Below are positions 36,401 to 48,293 of a stretch of DNA of 64,000 nucleotides, piece by piece (positions within the stretch are counted from its first letter, which is position 1; every line of letters starts with the position of its first letter). A program made the position numbers and the translations under genes. Source of the DNA: Cerioporus squamosus (lineage: Eukaryota; Basidiomycota; Agaricomycetes; Polyporales; Polyporaceae); the NCBI GenBank assembly GCA_022592435.1, contig JABYQS010000003.1:186001-250000 (forward strand), given 5' to 3'. A model generated the notes under the pieces. That model saw only the letters and a program-made list of their open reading frames with translations, did no database searches and was not told where the DNA came from.

Positions 36401-36705
36401 GGGGCCGCATGCTGGGCTCGCGGCCTACCCAAACACTACCGCAATCCACCATGATCGGCGAGTTGAAGCTAACCTCGCTCAAGGCACGCCTCGCCTCTGT
36501 TGGGGTGCACGCCGAGCTCGTCGGCGAGGGCGTGCTCATCTGCGGTGCGGCGGCCAAGCGGGGCGTGAGCGCAGACGCTCTCGGGGACTCGGTCGCGGTC
36601 AGGAAAACGGCGCGGGGGCGCGTCGAGCTGGAAGGCTCCGTGTCGGACGTCTACCATGTTGTTCGTAGGGAGATATATAGCCTGCTTGCGCTCGTGGCGG
36701 CGTAG
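33462..36705 (+). CDS. CFT2: Cleavage and polyadenylation factor subunit CPSF2/Cft2
   Basis: Nuclear metallo-beta-lactamase/beta-CASP protein of the mRNA 3'-end processing complex, about 900 residues in around nine exons. N-terminus: MITFTPLSGPAGTIR and LLEVDDVRILLDCGS. The metal-site loop reads LLSHGDLSHSGLYPY; as in other CPSF100/Cft2 proteins it lacks the full HxHxDH set, so the subunit is expected to be catalytically inactive. Then LTIIPFNAGHSLGGTIWKI and ILYAVDMNHMKERHL, followed by the beta-CASP part (LLLPCDSSSRVLELL, VVLLTGRSEPGTLGRLLFDKW). A long acidic insert lies near 35330-35420. The C-terminus (FKFVTSYVDVQLACRLLFVD, MILVHAPRPATDALIESC, MIGELKLTSLKARLAS) is the conserved Cft2 domain, ending REIYSLLALVAA. 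Confidence 0.93.
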
Positions 36706-37568
36706 TGATGTATCGTTACTGTGTTGTACTGTATCCCTCTCACGGTTCTTGACTTGCTATCGGTTGGGTCTCACCTATCTTTACGCTTGTGGGTGCTGTG
36801 TATCGCGAACGATGAGACTGTGCACAGCAAAATCTGGAGCGCGTGGGGAGGTCTTCAAAATCCATGATCAAGGGCCTCGCAGTCCGCAGTCAAAATCATG
36901 TCTCAGAGGTTGCCGCGTTTCAGGCCTAGGGGTTATCGCTGTTCTGGTAGTTCAGCGCATTCGTATGTCCGTCTGTCAGACTTCACAAACGAGATGGCTG
37001 GCGTGCCACCTGTACTCGAGTAAGTACGACGTCAATACGCTGCAGGCGCTCACGCACCGTCCATCTGGGCCCAACGATGCAAGGAAGTGATCATCTGATG
37101 GTGCTGCATGTTCGTCAAGTCGTTCACGTCAGGCCTGGATATGTACTTATTGTATGGACATCGGGCTGCGGCCGCTGGATGATCATCATGCTAATCGCGA
37201 TACAGTATCACCTGATTGTGCACCAGACAGAGTTGCAGCTCGACGACAGGAGTTGACTGATGTTTCTTAGGCTCGTACGCGTATAACCTATATGTAGTAC
37301 ATACTTAAAGCTGGCCGTCTGGGGCCCGGCCTCGTCAGCTCTATCACGGTAGCTCACAGTAACCGCAGTACCGCACCCTCAAAAGTCTCTCAGGTCCCCG
37401 TCAATCCCCGCAGTTCTTAGTGCCTCAGCCACCATCCCTAACTCCCAAGCCGTCCGGGTGACCTTGCGAATCCTTCCGGCACGATACCATAAGATATCCG
37501 GTTCAACATAAGACCCCTGAGGCCTGCGCGACAGTTCTACCCGCCATTTCTACCGTTCGCTGCCCAAA
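36706..37568. other. Intergenic region upstream of P450 gene 2
   Basis: About 0.86 kb with no gene. AT-rich segments near 37270-37310 could serve the P450 promoter. Confidence 0.5.
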
Positions 37569-40281
37569 ATGTCGTCCTCCAAACTTGGGGCAAGATTCAA
37601 ACTACCTCCGGGCCTCCCACTCGTCTTGGAGCGAACGGGAATCAACTTCCTCCCGGCGATCTTCGTCGTCGCAGGCGCAAGACTCCTCTCCGCTGGTGGC
37701 ATTCATGTTGGGACGATATGGGTCGCGCTCGTCGCGCTGATCAGTGTCCCGTTCGTCTACGTGGGCCGCATTGTCTACAGGACCTGGAGCTACAAGTGGC
37801 GCGCAGCGGCGATGGGCGCCGTCATGCCCCCGGAGCGGATGGGCAAACGCATTGGAAACCTGGATCTCCTTCAGCAGGGCATTGAGGCGTTCCGGCACGG
37901 ATATCCCGGTGCGTGTAGTCGCGTAGTCGACTTTAGCTTAGAGGGAACGACGCTGACATCGTCTTGTTGCTATGAAGGTGACGGCTTCTGGAGCGGGCTT
38001 GAAGAGTATGGCCCTTTGCACATTGTGTCCTTGTTATGGGACCCGATATACTTGACGACCGACGCGAATGTCCTGAAGGTCGTATATCGTATTATATGCT
38101 CTGCTCCGGCGTCGTACTTGGTTCTAAAATATACCTCCAGACTATCCTTGCAACGGATTTTCCCACCTTCGACAAAGGTCTGTACTGTGAAAGCATCTTG
38201 GTCCTCTAACCGCATCTGATTTATAGCCGGGTGTCTAACAGGCGAGGCATTCCGGGAGACCGTTCACTCCGTGCTCGGTGTCGGTGTGTTCAACGCGGAT
38301 GGCGAGATGTGGAAGTGAGCCCTGCTCTTCTCTCTCTCTCGGCTCTTTGGTTCTGACGACACTCCGTGCCCCCTCTAATATCAGGTTCCACCGGACGATG
38401 ACGCGCCCATATTTCACTCGCGACCGCATTTCCCACTTCGAAATGTTCGACCGCCATGCAGGTAGCGCCCCACTCCGACGCGGTTCGCGGCAGTCGAGGG
38501 CAGGTCAGAAGGTTAACGCACCTTGTACAGACCTCGCGCTCAAGAAGATGAAGGAGCGCTTCCGCGGAGGCCACGCACTGGACTTCCAGGTTAGTTCCTC
38601 ATGAACGTTTAGCAGTTCGAACACACTGAACACCGGACCGTCCGATCTACCAGGATCTGATCTCGCGCTTCACGCTCGACAGCGCGACCGAGTTCCTCTT
38701 CGGCCAATGCGTCCACAGTCTGAAGACGGACCTCCCGTACGCATACAACGATCCGGTCGCAGTGCAGGTAGTTCGGACGCCCAGCCCCGCGGACCGCTTC
38801 GCGGAGGCGTTCCTCCATGCCCAGGCTGCGCTCGCGATGCGTTTGCGGAAGGGATGGGTGTGGCACTTCAGTGAGCTTTTCAAGGATGCGTCGGCAGAGG
38901 CTATGAAGGAGGTAGACGCGTACCTACAGCCGATTTTGGAGGAGGCTATCCGGAAGAACCGGTCGCAGATTGGCAAGGGTGGTGCCGGGAAGGAGCAGGA
39001 CGCGGAGGACTCGGAGACGCTGTTGGACCACCTGGTGAAGCTCACTGATGGTTGGTACAGTTTGTCTGTCAGGGGTCCGAGTGACGGGTTACTGACAGCT
39101 TTCTCTCAGATCCGGTTGTGCTCCACGACGAAACGCTCAACATCTTGATTGCGGGCAGAGACACCGTGAGCTTGTCCCTCCTTGCTTGACCGTTGTCCAC
39201 GTGCTGATCATGCGTTGGGCACGCAGACGGCCGCGACATTGACGTTTACTGTGTATCTTCTTTGCCTGTACCCCGAGGTCTTCAAGCGGCTCCGCGCGGA
39301 AGTTCTGCAACACATCGGGCCTACTCAGATGCCAGGCTTCGAGGACATCAGGACGATGAAGTACCTGCGTGCGGTTATAAATGGTGAGTGGCTATGATGT
39401 ATTAGATGGAGCATAGTCTAAACATGTCACAGAAACCTTGCGTTTGTACCCGGTTGTGTACGTGTTAGTTTTCTTCGTCTGTTGGAAAGTGCTAACTCAC
39501 TAGCGGTTTACCGGTAGGCCTTTCAATGTCCGGTCAGTATCTATCGTCTCGTATATCAATTCATGAAGCTCACGCTCGGGATGTAGTGTCGCCAACAAGG
39601 ACACGACTCTTCCCAACCCTGATCCTACCAAACCTCGCGTTTTCGTTCCGGCCGACATCGGGTATGTCCTATCTATCCCGATCGTGGTTTCGCGTTGACT
39701 TCGTCTGTCCACAGCGTCGCCTACTCTGTGTTCTTGATGCACCGCCGGAAGGACTATTGGGGTCCCGATGGTTAGTTCTCGTCTTCATCCTGCCGATGCA
39801 GTCAAATGCTGATACAGGAACACATAGCGGCCTACTACGACCCAGACCGCTGGCTTGATGAACGGCTAAACAAGTACTTCACGGCGAACCCGTTCATCTT
39901 CTTGCCATTCAACGCGGGCCCTCGCATCTGTCTCGGGCAACAGGTACGAACTAGCGCTCGTTGCTTCTGGTATTGCTACAAAAGCTCATGATGTCCATAC
40001 AGTTTGCATACAACGAGATGTCGTTCTTCCTCATCCGCCTTCTGCAAAACTTCTCGCACATGGAGCTCGACCTCTCCGCGCAGCCTCCCGACGCGCGCCC
40101 GCCGCCCCAGTGGGCGGGGGCGGAAGGCCAGAAGGGCATGGAGAAGATTTTCCCCAAGGCACACCTGACGCTCTATGTCCATGTGAGTGTATTTATGCTG
40201 TGCGCCAGGTGCGTCGATATTGACATGGCGATGCAGGGCGGCTTGTGGGTGAAGATGACTGAGGCTGAGCGGGACGCCTGA
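37569..40281 (+). CDS. Cytochrome P450, CYP63-like (copy 2)
   Basis: Second ER-anchored P450, about 590 residues, clearly paralogous to the copy at 27131. Starts [20 protein letters not shown], with two hydrophobic N-terminal segments and a Trp/Arg-rich hinge ([15 protein letters not shown]). Landmarks: [41 protein letters not shown], the sequence [12 protein letters not shown] before the I-helix, [22 protein letters not shown] (ExxR) and the haem loop [15 protein letters not shown]. The same 15-nt microexon (39518-39532, coding the PFNVR step) is present; its donor is the canonical GT (gtcagt), unlike copy 1. Exon order and intron positions match copy 1 over most of the gene. Ends [10 protein letters not shown] with TGA 40279-40281. 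Substrate unknown. Confidence 0.93.
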
Positions 40282-40782
40282 CGTGCAGGAACAGCGAGTC
40301 TCAGCCTGATGTTCTCGTGCTCGTGTAATGTATACTCTCCTTCCCGATTGTAAATATTTGTACGAGTAGTGTACATATAGGAAGGTGGTCGTATATGCCG
40401 TAAGGGCGGGCCAGTGCTGTATGAGGCATCAGCGCATGGCAAACCTGGAGACTTCGACGTTGGACGGTGAGCGCCGTATTCCTCGTCGTTGAGCAGAGCC
40501 CTCCCGCCGTGGGACACTGTTTTCAGGCTATATGCTGGCGTGCACCCCCACCGAAAAGACAGCTATCTAAAAGAGCGGGCTCGGAGGGCGTAGAGGAGCT
40601 CTGGAGGGAGCTGGTCTGGTCGGCGGTGCCCGAGAGGGCAAAGAGCAGCGCCACGTTGCGGAGCTTGAAATGGGTCGGGCCCTCACACGCACTCTGCACC
40701 GAACTTGTCGCAGTCCTCCTCCCCGCCTGTCTCTCCTCCACCACCTCTTCTCTTCCCTTACTCTCGTCCGCCTACAGCAGCC
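40282..40782. other. Intergenic region and ARF1 promoter
   Basis: The last 70 bases before the ARF1 ATG are strongly pyrimidine-rich, as in highly expressed fungal genes. No gene seen. Confidence 0.5.
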
Positions 40783-41669
<887 letters not shown>

Positions 41670-42144
41670 TCGGTGTTCTCTCCGTCGTGTGTGGGTCCCC
41701 TTCTTCAACGTCCCCGAACGTTCATCATGTTCATGTCTTATGATCATTACGATATCGAAGAGGGTTTCACTGGTTCACCTCCGTCTCCTCCTGCTCAGTT
41801 GTGCCAAGTAGTCGTTCTCCTTTCTCGTTCGCGCTAGCTGTGATGTTCCCTTTTCCTTCTGTCTGTGCCATATAACGTAACTTGGAGTTCAGTTTTCCCC
41901 CTCATATCGTACACACTTTGTACGGATGTGCCCCCGGCGGCCTTCAAAATGCTCTTCCGGCTAGAGAAAGCATATACACTGGTATAATTTACGATTGACA
42001 AAGAGAGGTATGCGTGCATCATGGCATCATGACGTGGGTCGCGCGACCCTCCGACTGGCAGTGCAAACTGAAGACGTACAGAAGATATGCGCGCATACGG
42101 CCGCAGGCATGACGCAGCGTACATTCATATACACAAGCAGAGGA
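41670..42144. other. Convergent intergenic region, ARF1 / Sec15
   Basis: 3' flanks of both genes. Nothing further supported. Confidence 0.55.
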
Positions 42145-45100
42145 TCAACGATTCTCCCCGGGGAACAGCCGTCCGACCGCCTCGGCTTCTTTCCTGCGTT
42201 TCTCTCCCCGCTCTCGAGAGGGTGCATCACGACACTCCATGCCGTACCGCGCCAGCTTGTCGAGCAGCGCCGCGAGTCGCTTCGGCTTCACCGCGGGGTA
42301 CGACGTCTGGCGGATCGACTGGACGAGGTACGCATTTACGGCGTCGGACATGACCACGGATGCCATCTAGACCGGGGATCGTCGCAGTCAACATCGGGGT
42401 GATCATTGTGAGAACGGCGTGCGATGGAAGGGGTGAGGGGCTGAGGGAAGGGAAAGAGGGTAAAGGGACATACCGAGCGCAGTTCGGTAAAGGCCGCGCT
42501 GTGCGAGTGGCCGTTGCGCTTGAGCTCCTCGTCGAGGAAGTCGACGTCGAGCAAGAGGTTTGCGATCGCGTTCTCGTTCATCATCGGGATGTCGCGGCCG
42601 GTAAGGAAGTCCTGTCACACAGGGGAATGGTGTGAGCATACATAACACCAGCGTACGAGAAGTATTGAAGGGACGCCAGCAGGAGAGGTGCAGACGAGGT
42701 GCAACAAGCACATACCAAGAAACAGCTGGCGATGTAGCCCACTGCACCGCGATACGCCTCCTCCTTGTACGTATCCTTGAGCGCGAGCGAGTCCACGACG
42801 GTCGTAAGCCAGTTGACGAGCTCGTAGAGGTACATGCTCGGCGCGTCCTCGCGCGTGCTCGGCGTCCAGTCGTACTCGGACAGGCCGAAGAAGTCGTCCA
42901 GCTTGGAGCTCATGGCCTCCGTGACGCGCATGATGGCCTTCGTCCGCGTCGCGACGAAGGAGGCGGCAGCGGTGACGCGGATCGTGCCGCCGCGCTGAGA
43001 TGACCTGCATTGCCTTAGAGCGTCAGAGAGGTGGTCTGGGAACGGGGAACCAAATACACGGACCGGATGTTAGTGAGCGACCGCTCGAGCTCGGTGCAGG
43101 AGATCTCGAAATGCTCGAGATTGGTAATGATTTGTGCGATCTGGGAAACGTTCGCTGTGCTCTGTGCCCGCTTTGCCAGGGACTCGCTGATATATGTCGT
43201 CAGGATGGTGTCCAGCGACTATAAAGCGTGTCAGTTAGATCAACCCAATCACATAACGAATAAAGCGACACCCACCTTGCTCAGTAGGTCGTCGATGTTT
43301 CGGTGATGCTGCGAAACACCTTCAATGAACTGGTAGAAGTTCTGCACGAAGCTGCGAATCTGGGTATATGCGCTGTGTCAGTCCAGGACGTGATGTCCGG
43401 TAGATTCAGAACGCACGTCTTGACAACAGAGGTAGTATCCTTGCGACCACGGGAAATTGATAGGTGCGGGGCTCCTGATGGGTCATGAGTAAGTGACAGG
43501 AAGGGTCGGTGTGCGAACTCACGCCTGCAGCTGGCTACGCTGCTCTCGGGTGAGCCAGACTGTGTCCATCACACTCTCCTTCTCGCTGTCCTTCTCGACA
43601 TACATGGGTTGGAAGTCATCCTGTGATATGATCTGAAAGACACTATCAGCAGGATTTACCAGTCCCGAAATGCTTGCTCACGTTCTCAAAGCGCTTTCCG
43701 AACTTGATCTCGAGGATGTTCACGTACTTCTCGAATAGGCGGAGGATGAGGGAGTGGATGCTGGTGGTCGAGTACGAGTACGACTGCAGAAGGAATAAGA
43801 CAAGGGCGTCATCGGAACGGTCGACTCCTACCTCAAGCGTCATCACGAAACCGAGAAGGGCTTCTTTCACTTTCAGGTACGTGTCTGGGTCGTTCTCGTT
43901 CCTGAGGATATCTTCTACCGCTTTGCTCAACCGGCTGATGAGAGCGTCCCAGAGGTCTTCAACTTCTCGCTCTGACCGGAAGCTGCCCGTTGTGTTGAGG
44001 ACATGGGTCTCGATGATGAAGTAACCCACGATCTCCTGTGTGATGGAAGGGAGGGAGGATAGAGGGAGGGGTTCGGGTATGATGAGATCGGATTGTGCCT
44101 GTCGCAGTAGTAGTTCAGCGAATAATTCGACCCAGAAAAGAAGAAACATACCTTGCGGTCGGCCTGATATGACCGCCGAATCTCGTCCAGAGAGTCAAGG
44201 GCGCTGTATATGTGAATACACTCATACAGCGGTTTGAAGTCAACCTGGAGCTGGTCATTGTCCAGAACATTGTCTGTCACAGGCGGATGAGTCGTCGTCA
44301 ACGGAGCGAGTGACTTCGCTGTGCATACATTCAGTCTTCTCATAGGTGATGGTCTCCACCGCGCTGCCCACTCGACTTGACTTCAGCATGGGGTCCTTGT
44401 CGCGGCGACTCCGCCACCGTCGTGTGCGCATCTCCATAGCCTCCAACGCGAGCTGGCCGATTTGTGCGCTGACATTACGGATGTCCAGTAGCCATTGCTT
44501 CATGGACGCCGTCACTGCATCCTTGATTTGACCTCGCAACGAAGGTAGTGATGAGAGCAGGTGCTGGAACAGCGGTGTTTGCGACAGAGACGTCGGCGGC
44601 ATGCTCTCGATATCCTCAAGAGACTGTAATGGAGATATATTCAACGCTAAAGATATGGACAGTACCGATACAGCGTGAGGTACGGACCCGCAGCGCACTC
44701 CAGTACTTCCCCTCCTTCACCATCTCTCCCACCCGATTGACGACGTCCAGGACGCGTAGACATGCCTGGAGGCCGTCAATGGCCTCGTCCAGGTTTGCCG
44801 CGGTCTTCTTCGTCTGCAGCATCGCTTTCTTCTTCTCCACGAGGCTCTTCCCGACTTGTGATACACTCGCATCGAGCGTCGTGATCTTGTCTCTGAGGTT
44901 GGTTGTGTAGGACTTGATGGAGAAGAGAGTGGAGACTGAGCTGATGAACTCCTGGTAGTTATCGCCACATATAGACTCTATCTCGGCATCCTTGGATTCG
45001 ATGAGGGCCTGTAGCGTGCGCAAGTAGGCTTCTTGTTGCCTGTTCGCATGTATCTGTTTGATGATAGGACCAAGTTGCTCGAGGTTCTCGGAGGAGGATG

Positions 45101-45179
45101 CCTGGTCCAGGAGGTGTATTTGCTGCAGCTGCTGGTCGATGCTCTCCTGCGTGAACTGCGGTCTTCGGCGAGGAGGCAT
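42145..45179 (-). CDS. SEC15: Exocyst complex component Sec15
   Basis: Subunit of the exocyst that tethers secretory vesicles to the plasma membrane and binds the Rab Sec4. About 780 residues in many exons. Start ATG at 45179 (MPPRRRPQFTQESIDQQL); a GTG lies further upstream in frame but no ATG. N-terminal coiled-coil region: QIHLLDQASSSENLEQLGP, TLQALIESKDAEIESICG, AANLDEAIDGLQACLRVLD. The central region has SLILRLFEKYVNILEIKFGK followed by RFENIISQDDFQPMYV. The C-terminal helical bundle (FFGLSEYDWTPSTREDAPSM, YLYELVNWLTTVVDSL, YLVQSIRQTSYPAVKPKRLA) carries the Rab-binding surface in homologues. Ends RLFPGENR at 42145. It is divergent from the HAD phosphatase gene. Confidence 0.93.
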
Positions 45180-45403
45180 CTCGGCGTTAACAATAGAGGT
45201 CACTAGAGTCGGGCTCGGACGACCAAACAGACAAGTGCGGGAGCCAGAGACTCAGAGCGGAGACGAGAAGCATACGGAGCTGTAACGCGAGCGTCGAGTC
45301 CCGATTGGGAGGCGGTGTTTGGCAACAGCTTCTGGTCCAAACAACACCGGAACTCGGGCCGGGATCGGCTGAAGTTCCGTCCTTGGCCGCCGCCCCGCGC
45401 GGT

Positions 45404-45414
45404 ACATAAATAAG
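45404..45414 (+). promoter_or_regulatory. TATA-like element, HAD phosphatase promoter
   Basis: ACATAAATAAG about 90 bases upstream of the ATG at 45501, in the 321 bp divergent region shared with Sec15. It is a plausible TATA-type element by sequence and position only. Confidence 0.35.
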
Positions 45415-45500
45415 TAGGTCCGAGTCACGGAATAAGTACTTTATCAACAAGACGTTCGCGCAGCTGCGTGATTCGCTCACCAACCACCACGTCGTTTGCT

Positions 45501-46551
45501 ATGCCAGCAGTCACCCTAGAGTTCGATGCCATGTAGGATTCTCTTTCTCTACGTTCATCACCAGTGTTCTAACCATCGAAAACCATTAGCCTGTTCGACA
45601 TGGACGGTACCTTGGTCGATTCGACCGATGGTGTCGTCGGTGCATGGGAGCTGTTCGCGGAGAAGTACCCGGGCCTCGATGTCACGCAGGTTCTGAGCTG
45701 TTCGTAGGAATATCACCAATTCTCTCGTTCTCAACGACATGCTTACCTGCACCACAGCCTCTCATGGGGTTCGCACCGTGGAGAACCTGAAGCGGTTCTG
45801 TGGTGTCACTGACCCGGGGGAACAGGAGGTGAGAGTCCCCGGGTTAGTTCTCAGAACTGAGTCTTTGACCGCATTGGCAGCGTGAAGCGAGACGCTTCGA
45901 GGATGCCATCGTCACAGAATCCAAGAAGAACGGACGGCACGGCATCGTTGCCCTTCCCGGCGTTCGTGAAATCATGCAGGAGGCAAGTCGCCAATCGTAG
46001 AACATCTGTCCTGACCCAGGCTGATGACTTCTTGCTGATAGCTTGGCCCGCATTGCAAACTCCCGAAACCAAAGTGGGCAATTTGCACATCCGCGACAAT
46101 TTCATATGCCAGTGCCGCATTGGCAGCGGCTGGAATACCCGTTCCGGACGTCTTTGTGGTGTCTGAGGACGTGGAGAAGGGGAAGCCAGAGTGCGTTGCG
46201 TCTGCTGTCTCCCGGCTGTCTATGGCTAGCTGCTGACCCTTTCCGCAGACCCGACCCGTACCTGCTAGGCGCGAAGCGCGCGGGCGTCGACCCCTCCCGC
46301 TGTCTTGTCGTCGAGGATGCCCCTGCAGGAGTCCGCAGTGGGCGTGCCGCTGGTTCCAAGACCCTTGGCTTGATCACCTCTCATAGCCGCGAGCAGATGG
46401 AGGAGGTTAAGCCGGACTATCTCGTTTCAAACCTATCAAAGTATTTGGCTACTGGCACTTCACACGTTGACCTTCGGCTGACCTCATTCACCCTAGGGTT
46501 ACCATGAAGCCTACTGAGAACGGCGTCCAGGTCGTCATTAACCTCGACTGA
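45501..46551 (+). CDS. HAD-family phosphatase (glycerol-3-P / 2-deoxyglucose-6-P type)
   Basis: Cytosolic HAD hydrolase of about 240 residues. Nucleophile motif I is LFDMDGTLVDST (first Asp catalytic), reached by splicing after MPAVTLEFDA. Motif II is in WAICTSAT, motif III/IV in EDVEKGKPDPDPYLLGA and VVEDAPAGVRSG. The cap region (HGVRTVENLKRFCG) and overall size match fungal Gpp/Dog phosphatases. These convert glycerol-3-phosphate or 2-deoxyglucose-6-phosphate; the preferred substrate here cannot be read from sequence. One intron (45983-46041, 59 nt) begins GC within the perfect GC-donor context GAG|GCAAGT. Only this junction gives MQELGPHCKLPKPKWAI in frame. Final exon ends VVINLD, TGA 46549-46551. 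Convergent with the methyltransferase gene, only 90 bp away. Confidence 0.9.
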
Positions 46552-46641
46552 CTTGGTATAACTGAGCAATCAATTGCGATGAACAACATAGAAGGTTAAC
46601 GGCGGTGGCATCACAAAGGACCTAGAGAAGATAGTGTATAG

Positions 46642-47825
46642 TCATTGCTTCACATAGAGGTCAATCGGGCGTCGGAAACCTGTGTATCACGGTCATCTAT
46701 CAAAGGTCATAGTCCGGATGCTACGACAAACAACGCACCTCCTTCGCCAGCTGTGCCCAAGTGCTGAGCAGGCCCGAGTCCAAGCTTTCGGAGCTCATCT
46801 TCGAAGTCATCCGGTCGAAGCTTGAGATTCTTCGCATTCTCTTTGAGCCTCTATATCGGGAGTGAGTTACTAAGACCTCTGCATACGAAGAACGTGACAA
46901 CATACAGGACCCATCCGCTTCGCCTTGGCATATGTCTCCCATTCTTGAGGTTCAAGGATGAACGTACCGCCGGGTCTGAGGACGTCGTGTACACGGCGGA
47001 AGAACCTCAATAAGCCCTCGTCTCCGCCGTTCAGGTGAATCCACTTCGAGATGGAGAATCTGGGATACGAACGTCCGTAAACAGCGCGTTCGCAGCGTAG
47101 CGGGAACGTCCACTTACGCGACCACGACGTCGTAGCCCTCCGAATCCTCAGGTATCTCGTTGTCCACCCAGTCAGCGGTACGGAAGGACACGTTGTGCGG
47201 AAACGCCTCTGCATCGTTCCCAGGTGCAGCGACGTCTATGATGGGCAGCGGCCCAAACATATGCTCGCACGACACGGGGAAGTAGTCTGCCGATCCTGCG
47301 CTGTTACTGCGGTTCACACCTTCGTCGCCCGGTTCGCGTTCCGGATGTGATATGCGCCGCCGTTTCCTGCGGTCTGAATGTGTGGCATCTGCTCCATTCG
47401 CCTCCGGACTGTCGAGGCCTCCAGACATCCGGGCAGTGGGAGGTCGCTGCTGGCTCCAGACGGACCGGCGGTGTTTCCATGCGGCTCTGACGAGGGTGTC
47501 GTCGATATCGACGCCCACGACGCGTCTGGCACCCAAAGTCTGCGCTTAGGCAGGCCAAGTTCAAACGGTATGGTGAAAGCAAGTGCCGTGGCCCTCACCT
47601 ATTTCGCAAGTGACGATGCCCTCGTTGCATCCCACGTCGAGGACCCTTTTGCCACTGAAAAGGCCATGTGGAACCAGTGCGAGTCTCCGATCATTGGTTG
47701 GAGGACGTTTGTTGTAGTACCTATACAGCGTAGAGTTCAAACTCACTTGTTGTACGCGGATTATACACGACTGCTCACCCGTGATAGTTGCCGTGGATTG
47801 GGGCATGATTGTTAGCTGAAGCCAT
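46642..47825 (-). CDS. Bin3-type RNA methyltransferase (MePCE/BCDIN3D family)
   Basis: SAM-dependent methyltransferase of about 290 residues in five exons. Start ATG 47825 gives MASANNHAPIHGNYHGYYNK, where HGNYHGYY is the family-typical N-terminal motif. The SAM pocket is VLDVGCNEGIVTCEIG, then VVGVDIDDTLVRAAWKHRR. A Ser/Arg/Lys-rich insert of about 70 residues with a KRRR patch (about 47340-47450) interrupts the fold. The Bin3 domain resumes with VSFRTADWVDNEIPED, SISKWIHLNGGDEGLLRFF and RPGGTFILEPQEW. The last exon is short and supplies GFRRPIDLYVKQ, with TGA at 46644-46642. Family members methylate the 5' gamma-phosphate of 7SK/U6-type RNA or the 5' phosphate of small RNAs; the target here is unknown, with U6 or telomerase RNA possible by analogy with fission yeast Bmc1. 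Confidence 0.9.
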
Positions 47826-48293
47826 AGTGGCAATGCTGCTGCCCGTGATTGTTTCAAGTTCGTTCCGTGACTTGTAAATTGGCCCCACCACGGTCTTGGT
47901 GGTTCAGATGCAAGCGTGCGAAGCGCCCAACGTTAACTTGCGAGTACTGATGAGAACGCGTAGAGAAGACACAGAGTAAGCAGAGCGATATCATGTATAG
48001 TAGAAACCTCCGGGTCCAAGGGTATGTCGAAGGGGTCCTGTCGAGATGGGAGTAGCGAGCAACTCAAACTGCGGGGTACGTAACGTACCGGGACTCGGAA
48101 CCTTCCTCGGGTCCCAGCGTGAACAGGAACGACACAATAGGTAGGAACACGATAACGACATCAAATTTCAGGACAGCAGAACAACAGGAACGTAGGCAAG
48201 GAGGTATTGTAGCCAGACTTATATGACCTTCATGTAGGTAGGCTATGGTCGTGAAGACGAGAGCAACGAACCGAATCGCATCCTTCCAACAAT
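47826..48293. other. Intergenic region, methyltransferase to alpha-tubulin 1
   Basis: Upstream of the methyltransferase and downstream of the first alpha-tubulin, both on the minus strand. No gene seen. Confidence 0.5.
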
